This document shows, in pieces, positions 26,891 through 38,800 of a stretch of DNA of 64,000 nt. This stretch comes from Serinus canaria (taxonomy: Eukaryota > Chordata > Aves > Passeriformes > Fringillidae). The translations under genes were made by a program, and so were the position numbers. The notes below the pieces were generated by a model. That model was not told where the DNA came from, did no database searches, and saw only the letters and a list, made by a program, of their open reading frames with translations. The stretch's first letter is position 1. Each line of letters starts with the position of its first letter. The stretch is from contig NC_066333.1 of assembly GCF_022539315.1 (NCBI RefSeq), positions 6,643,501 to 6,707,500 of the forward strand, written 5' to 3'.

Positions 26891-29800
26891 ATGGCCGGTA
26901 AGTTCATCCAGCCTGATGGCTCCAGACATCCCTCTTCCAATCCAGATGAGCAATATTTGCTGAGAAAACAAGATAATTTACATCTAGCTGCTCTCTCGGG
27001 AACCTTGCTTTTTTAGGTTAAGTGTATTTATTGTTTTTTCTATTGGAAATTATTTTCTTTTTTCTTTCATTATCATGAGTCTTGAACCTGTTTTTTTTTT
27101 TCCAGTAACACAAAAAAGTAGAGTAAGAAAATATTTTTCTATCCTATCAATTAACTGCTCTATTCAGTGCTTTTGCAGCCACCTTATTAACTATTGGCTA
27201 GTGATGGGGGCATCAAACTGCTACATGGAAATCCCAGGCTCTAAGGTGAAATGGAGACTGGCCTCAGCCAGGTCCCTTGGTGGGCTCTGGGCTCCCAAGA
27301 GGGGCTCTGCCAGCCCAGTGCTGTTTGTCTGTCTGGGATTGCACTCTCAGTGCTCACTCTGATGCTGACTGTAAAGATCTCGAGTCAGACACGTGCACCA
27401 TGGAATACTCACACACAGACTCCACAGCTTAGCCCAAACAGGATTTCCTGGTAGAGCTTCAGCTTTCAGTCAAAGGCAAAGAGAACCCTGTGTGCACCAT
27501 GGTCAGCATCTTCAGCAGTGACCACCAGGCTTTTCCTTCTGAGCATGCTCCCAATGCCTGTCCATTACAGCATGGACACCCAAACACGTTTTTGGCCAAC
27601 TGTACACTGAAAGAATTACAGAAAATAAGCTTTCCTCAAAGGCACTGAAAGAGGAAAAAGAAATTATAAGATTGAAATTGAAACTGTGATAATCACAACA
27701 AGGATAAATTTGAGATTTACATGGAGAAATGACTGGCATCGAGCTTTACTGTGCTCTTGGCACATATATGGAACTTTTCTTTCTGATCTCCTGCACATTT
27801 TCTCTGGAAATGCCTGTGTAGCCATGAGCTTCACAAGGCACATCAAACTATTGATGCAGTAAATTGTTAGAACCAACCAATGCTAGTCACTGCCTTCTTT
27901 ATCTTTCCTGCTTCTGCTCACTTCCCCTCTTCCTCTGATGGACATCTTGTCCTTGCCTGTGACATTCCACTCTGACAGTCTTTAGCAGCTCTGTTAGGTC
28001 CTGTAGCATCAGAGCCTCACTAATATCATGGGTTGCCATTAAATCCTCCATGCATGACATTTTTATTTACAAATGTGCAAAATGCTCTCAGTTTCCTGCA
28101 TCCCTGCCCAGCTCAACCCGTGGTGCTCCCTGCCCTGCAGAGCCTGGGCACCCAGGATACACATGGATAAAGTGCAGCAAGGCAAACTGACTCCTTGCAA
28201 ACCTTGACTCCAAGTGCCCTTCAGAAACACCTTCTAAGTCACCCTTAAATTAGAGGACTTGATATTAGGAATGATGCTTTCCATGGGTCCTGTTCAATTA
28301 AACGTGTTTAAGGCAGGAAAATGAAGTGATGATGCAAGCAACATGCTTTCCAGGCATTTCACACCATGTGACTCAAACATCACATTCCTGCCAATGGAAT
28401 TTTGGTCTCCAGGTGACACATCTGAAGCAAGACCCTTAACTGAAAACACTCACACATGCTTATGCTCACAGACTAAAGGAAAGTCACTTGCTCCAGGCCT
28501 TTTCTGCCTAAGAAATGCACATTTCTTCCAAAAAAGCAGAAAAATTAGTACAATTGCACCTTTATCAAGCCTTCACAGAATATGACTTTGTGCTGCAAAT
28601 GCAGCAGAAAACTGAAATCTCACCCTATTATTATAGTAGAAGCCTATAGATTCTCTCAGGCATGAGCCCCTTTCTTGGTTCAGTGAAATGATGGAAATGC
28701 TTACAGCAGCATTATTCTGCACAGGGTTAACAAGTTCTTACTCAGAGCAGGAGGTTTTCGTCACCTGAAACTCCTCTGGAATATCATACTGGGAAAGGGC
28801 ACTTCCCAAACACCTGTTTCCATAGGGAAAGCTCCATTTTTCTACTCTGCCTTTGTTTGTTGTTGTGGGAATTTTTTAATTTATCAAGGAAAGAGAAAGC
28901 TTGAAGCTTTTGTAATCTGAGCTTCAGTGCCCCATTTTCAACATTGGGCAACCTATCATGATACAATAGAGCAAGCCATAGCACTGCCTCGAGATATGCC
29001 ACTCCTCTGCTTGTAATCTTTCTCCAGCAGAGTGTGAATTAACACCCAGCTTCAAGCTACAAGACTGTAAATTAATTTAGATACAAGATACATGAGAAGA
29101 TAACGAGCAAGCTCCACACTGAAGATACCAACCTCCTAGCCATCATTGTCAGCAGGGTTTCCAGAACCAGCCTTGCATTTCCTGATGAGAGTTTTAATAC
29201 TTCTTTCTGTAAATCTGTGAAACGTGATGGGAACTAGATATCACCACAGAAAAAGGGCAGGAAGATGAGGAACAGAACAGTCTCTTCAGACTTTAACAAA
29301 GTCTTACCTAAACACAAAAGATTTTGATTTTTTGTTTAAATTAAAAATGAATTCTCTGAATTTTGGAATATTTTTTTCTCTTTCTGAAAAAACCCTACAG
29401 AAATAGGTTCATCTTTTAGCTGTTTGTCTAACTCCCTGGCCTTTTTTCAATTTTTAATAACAATGGATTTTTCTTTGTTCCTATAGCACATAATGCCAGC
29501 TATATATAAATATAATAAAATTAGTACATTAGACACAATTAAAAAGGTGTTCAAGTCTGAAGGAAAATGTTTTAAATTAACATATCTTGTGTCTTTCTAG
29601 CCATAAAAATAGGAAAAGTCAACTGGCAATCCAAACTAAATAAAGCTGCACACCACACCTCTGATTACAGCAGCACAGAACTCATCTTGAGGAGGGGGCA
29701 GCCCTTCAACATCTCTCTGAACTTCAAAACAACAGTGGAATCTTGGGACAACTTCACCTTTATTGCAAGCACAGGTAATCTCCCCATGGCAGTCATCTCA

Positions 29801-32800
29801 TATCCAGGCTATTCCTGCTCCAAAATACTTGTGCCTTAAGGTCTACGTGGCTCATTCTTGAAACATTAAGGTTTGCCCTGTTCCACTCAGGATTCCTGGC
29901 CCTTTTAGGCTCAGGAGTTTCCATTTTAAAGTTTGATTTACACCTTAAGGCAAGAGACAGTGAATAATTCAAAGGAAGGCAGGAGCCATCCTCATTTCCA
30001 CACCAAGGCTGTATCTCTGCTCCTAAGGACATCCCTGCAGCACTGCATGTTATCTCCATCACATAACTCACCCCTACCTCCCACAAACCACCGTCCCCAG
30101 CTCATCCACTCCCTCTGGCAGGACCATCTCCAGCAGAATCCCAGCAGACCAAGGCCATATTTGGCCTTTCTGAGGAGGGTGCCAGTGGCTGGAGTGCAAC
30201 CCAAGAGCCCAGTGAGCCTCGCTGCCTGAACCTCTCCATCCTCAGCCCAGCCGACGCCGTCATCGGGCGATACAAACTCCAGCTCGAGATCCTTGCTGGG
30301 AACAAGCTCTCCTCCAAAGTCCTGGGCCAGTTTGTGCTGCTCTTCAATCCCTGGTGCCCAGGTATGCTCTGAACCTCCAAATAACTCGTTGTCTCAGCCA
30401 GGAAACCTGGCTGTCACAGTAAAGTCTGTGCCTGACACTCACAGCTACAGAAAGTTGGTTTTTTGCTCAACACCAAGGATCGAGTTTTTGTCCCTTTTTC
30501 AGTGTTGAAAGGCATTGAAGACCCAGACTCTTGCTTGTAGGATAAGAAATCAAAGGGAGTAAATATTGCAAATATTCATTCTAGAATTCTTTTCCTTTGA
30601 TTTTTCCTCTGAGTCCTGCATTCAGCTGTGAAACAAGTAACAAGTACCAGTAAGATACATCCTGTGCTTACTGCAGGGACAGGAACACCGTCAGTTTCCC
30701 TGAAAGGAATTTTATGCTTATTTTACTCACTCTCTAAATGGTTACAGAGGTGTAGCAGAGAGTCTTAAGCCTGAATGCATGGGCAGTCTCATCTGATCCC
30801 TAGGACTGCCCTCTATTTGAGATTTTCTGTTAGAGCAAAACCATTTCCTTCCAGCCATCATGTCTCATTCTGCTTGCAGATGATGATGTCTACATGGCTG
30901 ATGAAAAGGAGAGGCAGGAGTATGTCCTGAATGACAGTGGGATCATATTTCAGGGAGTGGAGAAAGACATTCAAGAAGAAGCTTGGAACTATGGACAGGT
31001 AAACAGCACCACCTTTTCCAGAACTGTCAAAATAAGAGTAGTGGGTAAATAGGGTCTTGAGGAGAAAAAAAATCATTCTCTCATAGGATAAGAGTTCAAT
31101 ATTCCTCACTTTAGATTTTCTTGCAAATATGTATCTCATTTACATTACATTACAGACAGCAGCATCAGGATCATTTCCCTGTGTGGCATATGCTCATACA
31201 GAAATAAAAGAAACAAAGCCTAATTTTAGACAAAAGTTTTCTTTTGCCTGTTACACAAACTGGTAAAACTGTATTTGGGGTTTTTTGACTCTTGTAGAGA
31301 GCAAAGAAAATCATTGGGTATTGCAAAGCCAGTGCATGAAAATATTTTTGCAATATTCAGCAATGTTCAGCATTGGGGCAGAATGGGGCAGAAGACCCTA
31401 AAAGGACACCCCAAATGTACTCAAATGAAACAGCTCCTGTTGGAATTTCTGAAAAGCAGTTTGGCCCTCCAAATGTGACCACTGACTGACAGTCAGAACT
31501 ACAGCCCACCTCCAGCCACACAGCCATCCTGCCACTGCCCAGGCCAGCCAGGACCATCCCTGGCCACTTCATGCCCTCCAGCTGCACCAGCATTTGCAGA
31601 GAGCATTTCTATTGATCCTCCTGATCCCGTGGCTGCTTTTACATTTATAAATGAGCAAGGCCAGAGTTCCTTTCTGTCTCAGAGGTCAAGGGCCATCCTT
31701 GCCTGGCCACATCCATCCAGCCAAGCACTGGGGCATTCTCTGGCCCCAAGCAGTGCCTTGGTGACCCTTATCCACAATAACTATTTTTGTGGGTTTCTTT
31801 CAGATCAGATCACCTGATATGAGGTGGAGGCAGCCCATGAGAGCAAAGCTTTCATAACAGAGAGGTGCCTGAAGGAGCAGGGCAGGATGTGGGAGGTTGT
31901 GACTCCTGCTGAGCCCAACCCACAGTGGTCTTGTCTGTGCCACCAGGCCACGTAATGTCCTCGTGAGTGCCAGTGGCCACAGCCCCACACTGTGCTCAGA
32001 CATCTTTAAAACACTATGGAGAGTTGGCAGCTCAATGGTTATGCTTTCTTCTTGGCCTGATTTTCTCTAACAGTACAGAAAACTCCTCTATTCCCATCTT
32101 CCTCCCATGCTCGGAGAAGGAAAACAAGTGGGGAGTTTATCCTTGGGTTTGCTTATGAAATCAGCCTTAACATATTGCTTGTTTTGATTCCAGTTTGAAG
32201 AGGACATCCTGGATATCTCTCTGGCTGTTCTGGACCGGAGCCTGAAGCACCGTGAGGACCCAGCTGTGGATGTGTCCCAGAGGAACAGCCCTGTCTATGT
32301 CAGCAGGGTTATCAGTGCCACGGTAAAGTCATCCAGCACTTACAGCTACCTACAAAACCCCAACCCACACTCACCATTCAGCATGGACTCCTCAATGTTT
32401 TATAGGTGCAGCCAAGCAAAAAATAGCTACAAAATAGGTAAAATGGAGATTTATTCTTCTGCCCAAAAGTTTGCTCACGATTGAAGGAACATTTCCAAGA
32501 ACTTATGAGGAACATCGAACCTTGCATGTATTTTCCTGACAGATTTTTAGTCCATTAGATCTTTTCACTAATTTGGAAAGCCTTTGTCTATTCTGAAATC
32601 ACTTGCTAAGTTTTTCAAACACCAAGTGAAGCACAAAATATTTTGGAAAACCAGTGCTGGTTCAGCTGCATTTAATATCTGAATTTAGCATTCTTTACTT
32701 AAGAGATATTAATTCAGTGAGGTTGTTACCATTTCCTGCAACAAATAGTTACAACTCCTCCTCACAAAGACATGAATGCACAACTAGGCAGCTGAAAAGT

Positions 32801-35800
32801 TTTCTATTTTATAAGTAATACCTGCCTCACCACATTTCTTAGCAAATTCCTCCTTTATAACTGCTATTTTTCAGCCTTTTGTACAGCACTCACTTTAGGC
32901 ATTCTCAGCTTCAACATAAAGTAAATAACTCTGCTCAGATATACAAAATTACTATTAACTACAAATAATTAAGGGAAAATATTAGAAACAACTTGCTGCA
33001 TCCTGTACCACCACACTTAAACAGGGCTCTACCATGGATGTGCACAAATATATGCAACCACATCTAACAAGTTTGGGCAAGCTGTAAGTACTATCTGCAC
33101 ATTTGCAACAAATGCACATTCAGAGAAAAGATGGATTTCTCAAGGCTTCCATAAATCCCTTGAGAATGTGAAGTAGCACGAATGCACAGTCTAGCAGAGT
33201 AATGACATACAGGGAGGTGAGATCAATAGATGAAACAGAAATGTCAACAGGTGTCAGTCAGCACATTTGGGACAACTTGCATTGAAAACAAGGCAGTTTT
33301 GAATCACCAGATTCCACAATCTGGTCTGGGTTTGGTCCAGTGGTGGCCTTTGAGCAGACAAAACTTTATCTAAAATTCAATTACTCTGTCCCACCACCCG
33401 GTTAACGAGAGCAGTGCTACCCTCGCAGGGTCACCTCTAACCATTTCCCTCTCTCTTTTCCTGTAAATACTTTCACTCTCTCACGAGAGGGACTCTTCCA
33501 GGTGAACAGCAACGACGAGAAGGGAGTGGTGGAAGGGAAGTGGAGCGGGCGGTTCCGCTCAGGAACGAACCCCCTGCGCTGGAGCGGCAGCGTGAGCATC
33601 CTGCGCCGCTGGCACCGCGCCCGCTACCGCCCCGTGCGCTACGGCCAGTGCTGGGTCTTTGCAGGAGTCACCTGCACAGGTACGCTGCCACAGGTGGGAA
33701 TGACACCACAGAGGCGGCTGCTCGGCTTTGCTGTGCTTGAAATGGCTCTCGAGGTATTAAAGAGTCTTTTATCCCAGCCCCACAACCAAAGAAGTCGAGG
33801 TTCCTCAGCTCTGCTTTTCAAGGTTGTTTATTTCCTCTTATCTATTAAAGTCTTTCTCTGACCTGCTGAGATCTGCCTGGCAGGTCAGTTTGTGGCACAG
33901 TCCCTGCCCTTGGGGTGGTGTTGGCTTTTTATACTAAGAACTACGAGTCCTTTATTTACAATAATTTCCCAATACCTATCACCTATGTTAGACAGTCTGT
34001 CTCTACTCTAAACCAATCCAGAAGTGTCACCATCCCATCAGAAGATGGAGGACAAGAAGAAGAAGGAGGACAGGACACACCCAGATTCCTCCATCTTGCT
34101 TCTTGAACCCCCATTCTAAATTCCCAAAATTCTACTTTTTTACCCTGTGACAGATTCACTATCATTCTACTCAAACTCTTGTGGCTTGTAAATCTTCACA
34201 CAAAGGTGGTAACTTTTTTCATGAGCTAAAATCAAAGGCACAGGTGGTTTTGACTCTGTGCCAAGGTCTCTGAGCCCCTTGCCAGGGTCTTCAGTCCTCC
34301 AGAGGAATGTCCTGGGTTCTGACAGCAGCTCACTACGAGTTCTGCAGGCTGAACTTTGTGACAATTCAGTTCAAGCTGTTTCAGCTCTGACAGGGAGAGT
34401 GAGGAACCTCTGCTCTCCGTGCATTAAGGGTTAATCCTTCAGGTTACAGGTTGTAATAATGCATGCCAGAAAATGTTTTTTGTGAGAAACAAAACTTTGT
34501 GATTAAACAAAAACCAAAGGACTTTTCCAGGCTGGGCTGGTGGAAGGGGCAAGGTTTCCTGTTTCAAAGCTAGGATTCAAAGAAAACCAGCACTCTTTTA
34601 AGTCAATCTTCTCACACTGCCAGTTTTCTACTGCTGTATCTTACCTGCTAGTGACAAGAGCAAGTCACAATTCTGAGGACCTGTAGAGAGAGCTGCAAGT
34701 CAGGAAAATAATTTCATCCTAGCATTGTCCAGTCAGAGCTGCTCTGAGACACAAGAACCTCTCTGGGGAAAATACAAAGGAAAATTGAGAGATGTATCTC
34801 TGTAAGTGGAAAAAGAAACAAGGAACAGAGGGAAAATGGAAGAGAGAAGAGGATGAAGGATCAAAGATTAAAATAAATGGGTGAACCAAACTCTTATTAA
34901 AAAGGACATGACAGCTAAGAATGTCATGTCAGTGGAAGTGTCTTTTAAGCAATTTTGCACAATGACTGTGACTTGCATCATAGCTGGAGGGAAATTTCTG
35001 AGGGCTTGTTTCAACACTGAAAACATACACTAAACTGTGTGACCAGGAAGAAAACTTTCTATATGTCTGCAAAATCACTTTACAGAGCTTTTATGGCATT
35101 CTGTATTGCAGTACTGAGATGCTTGGGAATACCTACTCGTGTTATTACAAACTTCAACTCTGCCCATGACAAGAACCTAAATCTGAGTATTGATAAGTAC
35201 ATTGATGTGTCTGGAAACAACCTGCACTTGAGTGAAGACAGTGTGTGGTAAATATACATATTTCTTTAATATTTCTTCCACTATATTCCCCACTATTTAA
35301 AATATCTATAATCATGCTCCTGAGAAACAACCCCCACCTCATGCTCCCAGTGATGTACAACTCCACACCAGACCTTTGGCTTTTTGTTCAGGAATGTCCA
35401 ATATTGAACTGTTTACTCTGACATGAAGTATTTTCCTTTTAATATTTCTTTTTCATGACATCCCAACCTTTCTCAGAGGTATAACACAAAAAGCTGGCAA
35501 AAAAGGGGAAGGAGGACTCGTGAAAGGAGTACAGCAGCTGCTCTCTCCACAGTGGAGTTTTCATTCACTCAGTTAGGATTATTTCTTGCATTGTACAAAT
35601 CTGATATTCTGCATTCTACCTCCCTTGCAGGAATTTCCATGTCTGGAATGAAAGCTGGTTCGTTAGAAGAGACCTTGGCTCTTTTTATGATGGATGGCAG
35701 GTTCTGGATGCAACACCCCAGGAAAAAAGCAAAGGTTACACTGTTGTAAATATAAAAACCTGTAGATAATGTTACTCCTAAAGATTACCAGGAGTAAAAA

Positions 35801-38800
35801 ATTAAAATTTGAAATTACCAAAAATTTCAGGACAATTCTTTTCTATATATCCCCTGTAGATGTAGCATTAATTTGGGTGCACAAGAAAAGCAATACCCAC
35901 ATCAGTCTCCAGTAAGGATCTTTTCTGTCAGCCTCTGGATTGCTGACCAGCATAACAATTCTTTCTTTTTTCATTTCAATTCTCTGCCTCCACAAAAGCC
36001 AGCACATCTTAAGTTCACTTATCTCACCCCTGCTTGTCTTAGCTCCTCACATCACACAATCCCTCACTACCAGGAATAACAAATTCAGGTTCCTGGCTCT
36101 CCTCAATGCCCACCCAGCCCTGTTGATTCCCATCTCTCAAGTCTGACTGTACTTCTGAGTCCTCTCCTTTCACCTGACAGCTTTGCATGCAGCCTTTGGT
36201 GGGTGAGACCATTTCTCATGGCACACATCACCAGAAGCTTTAGCTCTGCCCACCAGCCTCCTCTGCAGCCCCACCTTGTGATACAAAGTACACCTGGAAT
36301 CTCTGGGCACGCTGTTACCACATCACACAGACATGAAAACAGTGTACTTGACCCAAATGTGTCTTTGGAGTGGCTGCCTCTCCCTCTTGCTGTCAGCATG
36401 AGGATTTATGTTGTTTTACTTCTCCCAAATGTGTCTTTGGAGTGGCTGCCTCTCCCTCCTGCTGTCAGCACGAGGATTTATGTTGTTCAACTTCTCCCTC
36501 TCTAATACAGGCATCTACCAGTGTGGTCCTGCCTCCACCAGAGCCATTAAGGAAGGGGATGTGAACCTGGATTATGACAGCCCATTTGTGTTTGCTGCAG
36601 TGAATGCTGACTGTGTTACTTGGATTCGCTACAGCAAGAAAAGAAAAGAGAGAGTTTATTCTGATACCAGGAAGATTGGAAAATTTATCAGCACCAAAGC
36701 AGTGGGCACCAACTCCCGTGTGGATGTCACTGCTAATTACAAATATCCAGAAGGTAAATTCTTTATTACAATGGTTTTGCCACTGATGATCAGATGTGAA
36801 AAGAATTAAGGCCTTTTTGGACTGAGTACTGACTAAACTTCTTTACTTCTTTGTGAATTTTCAAAGTCTTAGGGCTCTTGCTGATATTGATTCAATTGAA
36901 ACAATAGCCGTTCTGGAGAGCTGTTTGGGGAGAATTTCTGCAAAAAGGGCTTTTTTCATCCTTCTCAGTTTCAGAGGAGATGGCAGCTGCCCCACCTTAT
37001 TCAGAACTGAGCTCTCCCAGAATTACCTTTCTACTGCCCACACTTCTAAGGGGTGCCCATGAACAGCCACCTGCAGCTGGTGGCAGGTTTTACTTTCCAG
37101 CCTTCATGGCCAGGTACATTCATTTGCTTTTGTGCCAAAATTCACATTAGGGTTAGACCTCACTTTTTCCTCTTGAGTGTCTTTGCCCTTCTCAGCTTCC
37201 CTGAATGTCTGAGATCAGCCATGGCTGCACTGCACCAGACCCTGTACATGAATTCTGACCTTGGTACCTTTCAATGCAGGATCCTTGAAAGAAAGGCAGG
37301 TGTACAAGAAAGCACTGAAGCTGCTTGGTGTGAAAAGACCTGGGAAAAGAAGCAAAATTCCAAGATCCAGAGGACGATTTTCAAGGGCAGAGCCTGCACA
37401 AACCCCCAGCATCTCAGGGAAGCTGCTCCTGGATGCATCTCCTGTGGTTGGCCAGGACATCCTCCTTACCCTGACACTCAAAAACTTGATCTCAGATTTT
37501 AAGAACATAAAGGTTAAACTGAAGGCTTCAGCCATTCTCTACACCAGAAGACCCAAGGCAGAGATTTTGCAGTTGCATAGGTCTGTTAAGCTTGGATCTG
37601 AAGAAGGTAATTTTGATTTTATTACAACTTTTATTACTGGACAAGACATAGTTTTGGGTTGTGGTCAGATCACATGAAAATAAAGAATGGCTCATGAAGT
37701 GTATGACCTGTAAACAGTTGTAGGTCAAGACCCTTCAGGGGAAAAGAAAGACACATATTTTCCCTGTCTTCAGCATTTGCTTTCAGGCACTGACAAAAAG
37801 GAGACTGAGCAAGGTGACCTTTTGTCTGACCCAGCACAGCCACTGTTGGTGCTATATTATGACTTTTTTTGCTAAGAGAGAACAATTAAGAGACATAGGC
37901 TGGAGAATAGTGAGATGCTGGCTCCCTCTAAGCAAAGCACAAAGACAGATTAAAAATAAACAAGCCTACAACTTTCACAGCAGCACAACAGAAACCACCA
38001 ACTGCAGGAAGAGCTGTGCCACCTGCAGAGAGAGGTCTCTGCCCTGCTTTTAGAGGGACAGTGCTGAAAAATGAGAGGCAGCACAGATGGACAGAGCTAC
38101 CCTCTCAAACTAATACATGACACATTAGAACTCATTCCAGAGCTCCAGCAGAACTCTTTTTCTCACTATACTGAGTTCCATTGCCTTCCTCACTGGCACA
38201 GGAACTCTGATTGTGCAAGGCAGAGGCTGAACGGCTGCCTCTGCAAGGGCATCTCAACCAACCCACCTTCTGACCTCTGCCCTCTTTGCAAGGAAGGAGC
38301 AATAAACCCCAGCTTCAGATAAATGAACAAAAACACCAGCAGGTATTGCCACATCCATCCATCCATCCATCCATCCATCCATCCATCCATCCATCCATCC
38401 ATCCATCCATCCATCCATCCATCCATCCATCCATCCATCCATCCATCCATCCATCCATCCATCCATCCATCCATCCATCCATCCATCCATCCATCCATCC
38501 ATCCTCAGATCTGTCCAGGTACCAAACTGTACCTGATCATTTAGTGCTTTATGTAAATGTAAGCAGAAGCCACCCATGAGCATCATTCCTGTCTGTTGGT
38601 GTCAACACTCACAAATGTGCAGCCCCAGGGTGGTAAGAGAATTACTCCTTAAAACACAGGTATCTCACAGATAGCTGATACCCAGAAAAAAGAAGAGAGG
38701 GCAATTTTGTTTTTGCTTCCATTACAGTGAAAGAGATTTCTTTCAAGATCTCCTACTCCCAGTACAAAAACTCTCTGATGGATGACAGGAAGATCCTCGT

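Noticed and set aside
38190..38586. Long open frames with Met-Asp-Gly-Trp or His-Pro-Ser-Ile repeats
   Set aside because: They are produced by the (CATC)n microsatellite inside an intron of gene C and have no start context, homology or splice support.
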